A DNA stretch of 64,000 nucleotides. Origin: Corynebacterium coyleae. Lineage in GTDB: Bacteria > Actinomycetota > Actinomycetes > Mycobacteriales > Mycobacteriaceae. Of the stretch, positions 54,193 through 60,853 are shown piece by piece. The notes beneath the pieces were generated by a model that was not told the DNA's origin, did not search any database, and worked only from the letters and a program-made list of their open reading frames with translations. Position 1 is the stretch's first letter, and each line of letters begins with the position of its first letter. Made by a program: the position numbers and the translations under genes. The stretch covers positions 806,001-870,000 of the forward strand of contig NZ_CP047198.1 of NCBI RefSeq assembly GCF_030408635.1, in the 5' to 3' direction.

Positions 54193-54834
54193 CTAGATGA
54201 GCTGCCCGCTGTTGATCTTCTCGATCATCTCGATGATTTCGGTGCTTAGCTCAATCAGTTGGTGCTGGAGGTAGTCGGATGCGCCCTGGCGATCGTCGGC
54301 ACGCAGCAGCTCCACGATGTGCTCATTAATGCCGATGAAACGGCGGTTGAATGAGGGATCCTTCTCCAGAATCGGGAGGGTGGCCAGGCGGAGGAAGGCG
54401 TCGAGCTGGTCCATGGTGTCGCCGAGGGTCTTTGAACCCATCGAGGACAGTACGACGTGGTGGAATGCCTGGTTCACAGCGATGAACAGGTCGTCGTCCT
54501 GTTCCTCAATTGCGGTGCGGCCTTCGGCGTTGAGCTCCTCGAGGCGGTCGACGTCCAGGTCGGTGCCCCATAGCAGTGCAGCAGGTTCGATTGCTGCACG
54601 TGCGCGGAAGGTGTCGGTGATGAATTCCGCTGTTGGGGTCGCGAGGAACACACCGCGGTTGGGGATGCGCTCGACCAGGCCTTCAGCGGTCAACATTGCG
54701 AAGGCTTCGCGCAGCGTATTGCGAGATACCCCGAAGCGGTCAGCGAGGGCCACCTCGTTGAGCTTCTGTCCGGGGATAAACTCACCGCGCGAAATCGCTC
54801 TGCGAACTTCGGCGGAAACGTTATGTGCAAGCAT
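54193..54834 (-). CDS. GntR-family (FadR/FCD-type) regulator
   Basis: A 213-residue regulator with a winged helix (GQKLNEVALADRFGVSRNTLREAFAML at about 23-49, then GLVERIPNRGVFLATP) and a C-terminal all-helical FCD domain with His residues for a metal ligand site (about 120-195). It lies 55 nt upstream of pxpA on the same strand and probably controls oxoproline utilisation, as KipR (a different family) does in Bacillus. A perfect FadR-type palindrome at 54921-54933 may be its autoregulatory site. The effector is unknown. Confidence 0.9.
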   Translation of the reverse strand: MLAHNVSAEVRRAISRGEFIPGQKLNEVALADRFGVSRNTLREAFAMLTAEGLVERIPNRGVFLATPTAEFITDTFRARAAIEPAALLWGTDLDVDRLEELNAEGRTAIEEQDDDLFIAVNQAFHHVVLSSMGSKTLGDTMDQLDAFLRLATLPILEKDPSFNRRFIGINEHIVELLRADDRQGASDYLQHQLIELSTEIIEMIEKINSGQLI

Positions 54835-54920
54835 GGCATCCGTTTAGGTCAGCGTTACCGGGACTTTTTGAGTGACCCGGTACGGTATTGAAAAGGTTTC
54901 GGGAGAAGTATAGCCCATAG

Positions 54921-54933
54921 ATTGTTCAACAAT
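54921..54933. promoter_or_regulatory. Perfect palindrome matching the FadR/FCD operator pattern
   Basis: ATTGTTCAACAAT is a perfect 13-bp palindrome, and its core TTGTTCAACAA fits the TNGTNNNACNA consensus of FadR-subfamily GntR regulators exactly. It sits between the divergent gntR and ppk2 starts (87 and 58 bp away). Confidence 0.55.
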
Positions 54934-54990
54934 GTCTTCCCTCGCGAGATAATTGTTGTGTCGTTTTTGTCTGTGAGTACGGTTATACCT

Positions 54991-55842
54991 ATGAGCCAAG
55001 CTAAAAAGCCGCCGAAGTTGTCCCGTGATGCCTATGAGCAGGAGTTGCTGCGCCTCCAGGCTGAGTTGGTTGCGATGCAGCAGTGGGTCGTCGAAAACGG
55101 CGAGCGTGTTGTGATCATTATGGAGGGGCGTGACGCTGCGGGCAAGGGCTCCGCAATTAAGCGCATCACCCAGTACCTCAACCCGCGTCAGTGCCGTGTG
55201 GAGGCGCTGCCGAAGCCGACGGACCGCGAGGCGGGTCAGTGGTACTTCCAGCGCTATGTGGAGAAGCTGCCGACGGCAGGCGAGATCGTCATCTTTGACC
55301 GTTCCTGGTACAACCGTGCCGGCGTCGAGCGCGTGATGGGCTTTGCCACCTCTGAGGAGTACCGCCGCTTCCTGCACCAGGTGCCGATCTTTGAGCGCCT
55401 GCTGGTTGAGGACGGCATCATGCTGCGCAAGTACTGGTTCTCCGTTTCGGATGAGGAGCAGTACAAGCGTTTCCAGTCCCGTCGTGAGGATCCGTTGCGT
55501 CAGTGGAAGCTTTCGCCGATGGATCTGGAGTCCATTACGAAGTGGGAGGAGTACTCCCGCGCGAAGGACGAGATGTTTGTCCACACCGATATTCCGGCGG
55601 CGCCGTGGTACACGGTGGAGAGCGAGGACAAGAAGCGGTCTCGCATCAATGTCATTTCGCACTTGCTGTCGACGATTCCGTATGAGCATATTGAGCCTGA
55701 CCTCCCAGAGATTCCCGAGCGTCCGGCGATCACGGACTATGAGCGTCCGCCTCGCGACGAGTTCCGCTACGTGCCCGATGTCGCCGCCAAGTTGGAGAAG
55801 CGCAAAGTGGGCAAGGGCAGTAAGAAGAAAAAGAGAAAGTAG
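54991..55842 (+). CDS. ppk2: Polyphosphate kinase 2
   Basis: A 283-residue PPK2 (class I): Walker A EGRDAAGKGSAIKRI (about 46-60), FDRSWYNRAGVERVMGF (Walker B lid) and ASPMDLES-type RQWKLSPMDLES. It uses polyphosphate to make nucleoside triphosphates, or the reverse. The C-terminus is a basic KxxKxGKGSKKKKRK tail. TACGGT ends 7 nt before the ATG at 54991. An ATG at 54922 would put the FadR palindrome in the coding region and is rejected. Confidence 0.94.
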   Translation: MSQAKKPPKLSRDAYEQELLRLQAELVAMQQWVVENGERVVIIMEGRDAAGKGSAIKRITQYLNPRQCRVEALPKPTDREAGQWYFQRYVEKLPTAGEIVIFDRSWYNRAGVERVMGFATSEEYRRFLHQVPIFERLLVEDGIMLRKYWFSVSDEEQYKRFQSRREDPLRQWKLSPMDLESITKWEEYSRAKDEMFVHTDIPAAPWYTVESEDKKRSRINVISHLLSTIPYEHIEPDLPEIPERPAITDYERPPRDEFRYVPDVAAKLEKRKVGKGSKKKKRK

Positions 55843-56604
55843 TTACCGGGGCAGCCACTGCGCAAGGAGCGCCCGGACCGGGGTAAGGGTTGATGCGTAG
55901 GCGAGACCGCCAAGTACGGCGAGCACGCCCACGGCGATGCCCGCGATCGCCCCAGGGCTGAGAGCAGTCGCCCCGAATGTCACGTTGAGATCCACTTCAG
56001 AGTCTTTTAGCAACGTGCCCTTCGGGTAGTGCCTGAGGGACTTCTCCATGCCGGTATCCGACACCGTTGTCCGGTTGTGCTCTGTCACTCGTTTCGGCGG
56101 GGTGATCTCGCTGCCGAGTGTGAAGGTGACCAGCGGCTCGTCGTCCCCCTTGGCACCGACTGGCTTGTACGTCTTGTTCGCGACCCCGGCGAGGAGGTAA
56201 TCGCCGTACAAAGTGGCGTTTTTTCCCTCCACCTTCAGCTTGAGGTCCGAGTATTTTACATCTACGGCCCAGCCGTCGTAGCCACCCGCATTCTTGTATC
56301 CCTGTACCTGCGCTGAGCCGTCGAGCGCGAATGTCCACGTCTTTCCGGTCCGCGTCGCGGAGGTGACCGGGAAGGAGAATTCAAGCGCTTCCTGGTTCCA
56401 CGTCGCGCCCCCGCCTGTGAGCACGCGACCTTGACCTTTAATGACGGCCTGATTCAGAAAACCGGTGGAAATGGGCCACACAAATTCGCCGCCAACCTCG
56501 GCGGGCTCAGCAGAGGAGCTTTCGGCGGCGGCAGGAATTGCCAGCGCAGTGGCGAATATAAGCGCGGAGAACCCCGCCGCAGCGGCGTTTCGGGAGATGA
56601 GCAT
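55843..56604 (-). CDS. htaC: Exported HtaA-domain haem-binding protein (HtaC-like)
   Basis: A 253-residue protein with signal peptide (about 1-28), one HtaA/CR domain and a C-terminal transmembrane segment (GAIAGIAVGVLAVLGGLAYAS). The CR domain shows FVWPISTGFLNQAV near the start and YGDYLLAGVANKTY in the middle; conserved Tyr/His residues ligate haem in such domains. It is the last gene of the htaA-hmuTUV-htaB run, the place of htaC in C. glutamicum. The ATG at 56604 has AAAGGA 9 nt upstream; the ATG at 56628 is less likely. Confidence 0.8.
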   Translation of the reverse strand: MLISRNAAAAGFSALIFATALAIPAAAESSSAEPAEVGGEFVWPISTGFLNQAVIKGQGRVLTGGGATWNQEALEFSFPVTSATRTGKTWTFALDGSAQVQGYKNAGGYDGWAVDVKYSDLKLKVEGKNATLYGDYLLAGVANKTYKPVGAKGDDEPLVTFTLGSEITPPKRVTEHNRTTVSDTGMEKSLRHYPKGTLLKDSEVDLNVTFGATALSPGAIAGIAVGVLAVLGGLAYASTLTPVRALLAQWLPR

Positions 56605-56668
56605 TGAGGCGAATCCTTTTCGAATCAAATGAGGGCCCCGCCGGACGACGGGGCTCTTGAGGTAGTGT

Positions 56669-56932
56669 TTAACGCACCAGTTGGGGCAGTTGTGGAGGCT
56701 TGATGCCGAGGATTGACGCGGCCCCCTGTATGAGGGCGCTGAGCGCGAACCCTAAACCGGTGAAAGCCATCGCCAGTGCGATTGCCCGCGTGGCTTGCGT
56801 AGCCGGCGAGCCGTCGTCTGTCGAGGAAATCTCCGTGAAAGTGTCTTCCTCCGCAGTTTGGCCTTCGGCGACGGCGGGGGAGCAAAGCAATAGCGCCACC
56901 GCCACCGCGGTGGACAATCGCGCCTTGCACAT
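56669..56932 (-). CDS. Small exported/membrane protein between htaB and htaC
   Basis: An 87-residue ORF with a clear signal peptide (AVAVALLLCSPAVAEG), a short acidic linker (25-45) and one C-terminal hydrophobic helix (about 47-72). It starts 5 nt after htaB stops, so it is in the operon. I know no family for it. It could be a membrane partner of HtaB/HtaC. No haem-binding motif is visible. Confidence 0.65.
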   Translation of the reverse strand: MCKARLSTAVAVALLLCSPAVAEGQTAEEDTFTEISSTDDGSPATQATRAIALAMAFTGLGFALSALIQGAASILGIKPPQLPQLVR

Positions 56933-56937
56933 GGACG

Positions 56938-57828
56938 CTACTTGCCCATGAACTGGTTAATCAGCTTCTGGACCGAAGGCTGAGTCGCCGCAAAGCCCAG
57001 GCCGCCCAGCACTGCGATAACCGCCATGACAATGCCGACGATTGCGCCGGTGCTCGAGCCGTCCTCATCGGTCGGCTTCGGGTCAGTCGGCTTCGGGTCA
57101 GTCGGCTTCGGGTCAGTCGGCTTCGGGTCAGTCGGCTTCGGGTCAGTCGGCTTCGGGTCAGTCGGCTTCGGGTCGGTCGGCTTCGGCTCCTTCTTCGGGG
57201 CCTTGAATGCGAGGTTGACGGCGACTTTCGAGTCATCCAATGGCTTGCCGACTTCGTAGCTCGAGCCGAAGATGTCGACGCCGAACTCGGTCAGCTTGGT
57301 CGGGGTGAACGTCGCAGACAACTTGTTGTCCTTGCCGGGCTTCAGCGCATCTGTGACCTCGAACTCTGCGATCGGCTTGTCGTCTCCGGTGGCGGTGGTG
57401 GGCTCAGAGCCCGGCATTGCGCCCTTGCGCACGTAATCCGCCTGCAGGACGCCCTTCGTGCCGTTGACCACAATCTTGAAGTCGGACATCTTGATGTCCA
57501 TAGCGCCGTGGTGGCCCTCGATCGAAATGGCGCCGTCGAGGTCAATGGTGCCGTTGCCGTTGGCATCGAGGGCGGAGTCGGCGGCATTGACCGGAAGTGC
57601 GAAGTCAGCAAGCTTGCCGTCGCGAAGCACCTTCTCCGCGCCTTCCGTGGTTGTGATGGTGCTGGCGACGAACGGGGATTGCACGTAGCGCAGGAACGAT
57701 TCCTTGATGTTCCAGTGCGCATTTCCCGACTCGATGGTTGGCGCATCCGCGAAGGCAGCGGGGGTGGCGAATGCAGTCGAGATCATGGCCGTGGCGGTGA
57801 TGGCCGCGAGGGTGGTGGTGCGGGACAT
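56938..57828 (-). CDS. htaB: HtaB, surface haem-binding protein with PKPTD repeat stalk
   Basis: A 296-residue surface protein: signal peptide (about 1-27), one HtaA/CR domain with NAHWNIKESFLRYVQSPF near residue 37 and GHHGAMDIKMSDFKIVV at about 110, then a stalk of eight PKPTD-type repeats, and a C-terminal transmembrane helix (TGAIVGIVMAVIAVLGGLGF) ending in NQFMGK. It takes up haem on the cell surface and passes it to HmuT. The upstream gap holds a good DtxR box, so it has its own iron-controlled promoter. Confidence 0.9.
   Translation of the reverse strand: MSRTTTLAAITATAMISTAFATPAAFADAPTIESGNAHWNIKESFLRYVQSPFVASTITTTEGAEKVLRDGKLADFALPVNAADSALDANGNGTIDLDGAISIEGHHGAMDIKMSDFKIVVNGTKGVLQADYVRKGAMPGSEPTTATGDDKPIAEFEVTDALKPGKDNKLSATFTPTKLTEFGVDIFGSSYEVGKPLDDSKVAVNLAFKAPKKEPKPTDPKPTDPKPTDPKPTDPKPTDPKPTDPKPTDPKPTDEDGSSTGAIVGIVMAVIAVLGGLGFAATQPSVQKLINQFMGK
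57071..57190 (-). repeat. Eight-copy 15-bp tandem repeat in htaB
   Basis: The 15-mer GTCGGCTTCGGGTCA (plus strand) is repeated six times without change (57071-57160), followed by two units with one and a few differences. It encodes the PKPTD stalk in frame. Whole-unit gain or loss would change stalk length without breaking the frame. Confidence 0.95.
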
Positions 57829-57881
57829 TGATGAAGCCTTTCGGTGAGTTGGTGTGGTGGATGTAACATCGCACCGATGGG

Positions 57882-57900
57882 ATAGGGTAGGCTAACCTTA
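57882..57900 (-). promoter_or_regulatory. DtxR box upstream of htaB
   Basis: On the minus strand the 19-mer TAAGGTTAGCCTACCCTAT matches the DtxR consensus TTAGGTTAGCCTAACCTAA at 16 of 19 positions. It lies 54 bp before the htaB start, so htaB is predicted to be iron-repressed and separately controlled from hmuTUV. Confidence 0.8.
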
Positions 57901-57920
57901 GCAAGGTATCCCTAACTTCT

Positions 57921-58724
57921 TCAAGGGGTGGGGGGAGCTGGGGCTGGACACCAGAGTCCGGAGACGGGTTCACCCGCCTCGTCGGGGGCCACTAGGATCC
58001 GCCCACTGCTTCGCAACACGGTGATGGGCCAGTCGTAGACGGAGCTGAGAATCGCGTCGTTGTACACTTCGTCAACGGTGCCTGCCGCTGTAATCTCGCC
58101 CGCCTTAAGGCACACGACGCGGTCGCAATATCGCGCCGCGAGCTGTAGGTCGTGCAACACGACGATGACTGTCACACCGCGACGCGCAAGCGCGCGAACG
58201 GCTCCCATCGTTTGTTCTTGGAAGTGAACGTCCATGGCTGCCGTTGGTTCGTCGAGAAGCACGACCTGCGTTTGCTGCGTGAGCACCCGCGCGAAGGCTG
58301 CGCGGGCTCGCTCTCCGCCGGACAGCGTCACAATCTCGCGGTCCTGTAGGTGGGTGATCCCCGTCGCGTCGAGCGCCGCATCCACGATCGCCGCATCGTC
58401 CGGCCCACGGCCCCAGGGGTGGCGGCCCATTTCGACGACATCGCGCACGAGGAAGGAAAACGCCACGCTGACGTCTTGGAGCATGACAGCGCGCGTGCGC
58501 GCGAGTTCGGAGGCTGTGCTTTCCGACGCATCCTTGCCCGCCACTTCGACCACTCCGTGCGCGAGCTGAATGTCACCCGCCAAGGCCGACAGCAGGGTCG
58601 ACTTTCCGGCTCCGTTGGGTCCGATAAGCCCGGTGACCTGGCCGGCGGTTGCGTGCAGGTCGACTTGGTTAAGAATAGTGCGGTTTTGCTTCTGCACAGT
58701 GACGCCACGTGCGGTAACACTCAT
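57921..58724 (-). CDS. hmuV: Haem ABC transporter ATPase
   Basis: A 267-residue ABC ATPase with Walker A GPNGAGKSTLLSAL (about 36-49), signature TLSGGERARAAFARVL and Walker B VVLLDEPTAAMD. It powers haem import with HmuU and HmuT. The start overlaps the hmuU stop by 4 nt, so the two are translationally coupled. The ending before htaB is 92 nt from its start. Confidence 0.94.
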   Translation of the reverse strand: MSVTARGVTVQKQNRTILNQVDLHATAGQVTGLIGPNGAGKSTLLSALAGDIQLAHGVVEVAGKDASESTASELARTRAVMLQDVSVAFSFLVRDVVEMGRHPWGRGPDDAAIVDAALDATGITHLQDREIVTLSGGERARAAFARVLTQQTQVVLLDEPTAAMDVHFQEQTMGAVRALARRGVTVIVVLHDLQLAARYCDRVVCLKAGEITAAGTVDEVYNDAILSSVYDWPITVLRSSGRILVAPDEAGEPVSGLWCPAPAPPTP

Positions 58725-59764
58725 ATCTGGTGGTTCTTTCGTATCATTTGCCGCAACAGCAAGAAGAATGTTGGCCCACCGATCAGCGCGGTAAATATGC
58801 CAATCGGTAGGTCTGCAAAGGGGATGATTGTGCGGGCGAGAATGTCGCCGGCACCGATCAAAAGTGCCCCACCGAGAGCTGAAGCGGGGAGCAGCACCTT
58901 ATTGGAAGGGCCTACCGCAGTGCGCACGATGTGCGGCACCACAAGACCCACAAACCCGATCAGTCCCGCAAACGAGACAGCGGCAGCGGTGAGCAGCGTC
59001 GACAGCACGATCGCCGCCATTCGCAGGCGTGTGACATTGAGCCCGACGTGGTAGGCGGCCTGGTCGCCGAGTGCGAGAAGGTCGAACTTGCTGCCTAACA
59101 GCATCGCCAGCGTCAGTGACACGATGACCACGCCTGTCACTGCGCCCGTTTGCGCCCAGTTCGCGCCCGAGAGAGTGCCCATCTGCCAAAAGATGATTTG
59201 CTCTCGCGCGGTCGTGGGGGCCATAAAAGTGAGCACTGAAATAATGGCACCGCAGATAGCGTTGGCCGCGATACCCACCAAGATCAGGTTGAGCACGCGA
59301 ACCTTGCCGCCGACTCGTGAGAGGAAGTACACCACCGCGGTTGCAAGGGTCCCAGATATAAAGGCAAGGACGGGCACCGTCATCGTGCCGAAAGTGGTGA
59401 GCCCGAAGACGAGCGCGACGGCGGCCCCGACGCCCGCGCCGGTGCTCACGCCGATCACGCTCGGCTCCGCGAGCGGGTTGGCGAAGACTGCCTGCATGAG
59501 CGCCCCGCTGACGCCCAGCGCGGCACCGACGAACAGACCGAGCACCAGGCGGGGGAGTCGGATCTGCCAGATCACGGACGCTTCCAGAGAGGTTGCAGAC
59601 AGCGGGCCGGCCTGGAGAATCGGCCACAGCTCACGGACCGAAAGCTCGAACTGTCCAACCATGATCGAGCCGATGGCTGTCGCCACCAGCAGCACACTGA
59701 CGGTCGTGAACAGCGCCACACGGCTGCGGCGGCGGGCGTGAAACACCTCGGCGGAAGATGTCAC
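58721..59764 (-). CDS. hmuU: Haem ABC transporter permease
   Basis: A 347-residue FecCD-type permease with about ten helices: IWQIRLPRLVLGLFVGAALG, the conserved RLPR/G region near residue 70, and a cytoplasmic loop before LIGFVGLVVPHIVRTAVGP, which contacts HmuV. It moves haem through the membrane. It overlaps hmuT by 4 nt at its start. Confidence 0.95.
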   Translation of the reverse strand: MTSSAEVFHARRRSRVALFTTVSVLLVATAIGSIMVGQFELSVRELWPILQAGPLSATSLEASVIWQIRLPRLVLGLFVGAALGVSGALMQAVFANPLAEPSVIGVSTGAGVGAAVALVFGLTTFGTMTVPVLAFISGTLATAVVYFLSRVGGKVRVLNLILVGIAANAICGAIISVLTFMAPTTAREQIIFWQMGTLSGANWAQTGAVTGVVIVSLTLAMLLGSKFDLLALGDQAAYHVGLNVTRLRMAAIVLSTLLTAAAVSFAGLIGFVGLVVPHIVRTAVGPSNKVLLPASALGGALLIGAGDILARTIIPFADLPIGIFTALIGGPTFFLLLRQMIRKNHQI

Positions 59765-60828
59765 TGCCCCTCCCCGTACAGGGCGTGGGCTGCGCGCAGC
59801 AGAAGTTCCCCGGTTTGGGGGCCGAACGCAAGCGAGTCGCCGTCGGGAAGTGAAAGCACGCGCTTGTGCTGGCCGGCGGTCGTCTGTGCGACACCGGGTC
59901 GTTGAAGCAGGCCCTCGATATCGCCGGTGGATTGCAGCCCGCCGTTCATCATGACGAACACCTCTGGATTGACCTGGGCGAGCGCTTCGGGGCTGGCGGG
60001 GGAAGCGTTGCCGATGCCGTTTTCAGTGTTCACGTCGACGCCGCCGAGCGCCTCGATGAGGTCCTTGGTGCCGTCTTCGCCGCCGAGCAGGTAGAACACG
60101 CCGCCGGTCCCGCGCGCGTACAGGAATGACATGCGCAGCGGCTGTTTCGGGACGACCTGCTTGATCGCTTCGAGAGCTTGCTGCACCTCTTTTTCACTTC
60201 GTTCCGCGAGGAGTTTGCCCGCTTCTGGCTCCCCGACGACGGAGGCCACGTTCATGATGTCCTCTCCCATTGATGCCATGGTCCGTTTCGGCTCCATGAC
60301 GACGGTGGTCACGCCCGCCGCGCGGATTTGGTCGATGGCCTCGCTCGGACCGACGGAGTGATCCACGATGACCAACGTCGGGCGCAAGTTCAGTATTGCC
60401 TCCACGTTTAGTGAGTGACCGTTTTCGGTGACCACGGGAAGGTCAGAAAGCGAGGGTTCCGCGGAGCTGACCGTGCGACCGACAATGTTGTCCGCCAACC
60501 CGATACCGCGGAGCGTCTTTGTGTAGGTGCCGTAGAGGTCGAGCGCGAGGATGCGGGAGGTGTCGGTAACCGTGACGTCGTGGCCGTCGGCGTCAGTAAG
60601 TTCGACGGGCAGCGCAGTTTCGCGCTCCGCTTCGACGGGTTCTACCTCGGAAATCTCCGATACCATCGCGACGCCCTCAGCCTGGTGCGGGTCGGCTCCG
60701 GTTGCGAGCGACTGCGAAAGCGCCTTTTGTTCGGTTTGCACGGGGTTGTCCCAGCTGGCGCAACCTCCAAGCGACAGACCCACGGCCGCCGCGACCGCGC
60801 AGACGAGGGGTGTTTTCCAAAGCTTCAT
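59761..60828 (-). CDS. hmuT: Haem-binding lipoprotein of the ABC importer
   Basis: A 355-residue substrate-binding protein of the helical-backbone type. Lipobox LGGC (Cys about 23) follows a classic signal peptide. The first lobe starts at DTSRILALDLYGTYTKTLRG and the second near VPKQPLRMSFLYARGTGGVFYLLGG. It receives haem from HtaA and delivers it to HmuU. His and Tyr ligands are typical of the family; I have not assigned them here. The gene begins 26 nt after the htaA stop. Confidence 0.94.
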   Translation of the reverse strand: MKLWKTPLVCAVAAAVGLSLGGCASWDNPVQTEQKALSQSLATGADPHQAEGVAMVSEISEVEPVEAERETALPVELTDADGHDVTVTDTSRILALDLYGTYTKTLRGIGLADNIVGRTVSSAEPSLSDLPVVTENGHSLNVEAILNLRPTLVIVDHSVGPSEAIDQIRAAGVTTVVMEPKRTMASMGEDIMNVASVVGEPEAGKLLAERSEKEVQQALEAIKQVVPKQPLRMSFLYARGTGGVFYLLGGEDGTKDLIEALGGVDVNTENGIGNASPASPEALAQVNPEVFVMMNGGLQSTGDIEGLLQRPGVAQTTAGQHKRVLSLPDGDSLAFGPQTGELLLRAAHALYGEGQ

Positions 60829-60853
60829 TGAGAGTTTCCTTTTCTATCCGGTT

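Noticed and set aside
54922-54990. Upstream ATG for ppk2 at 54922
   Set aside because: It would add 23 residues not typical of PPK2 and cover the regulatory palindrome. The ATG at 54991 has a -10 hexamer at the right distance.
57071-57190. CRISPR-like periodic repeat
   Set aside because: The units are contiguous with no spacers and encode the in-frame PKPTD stalk of htaB.
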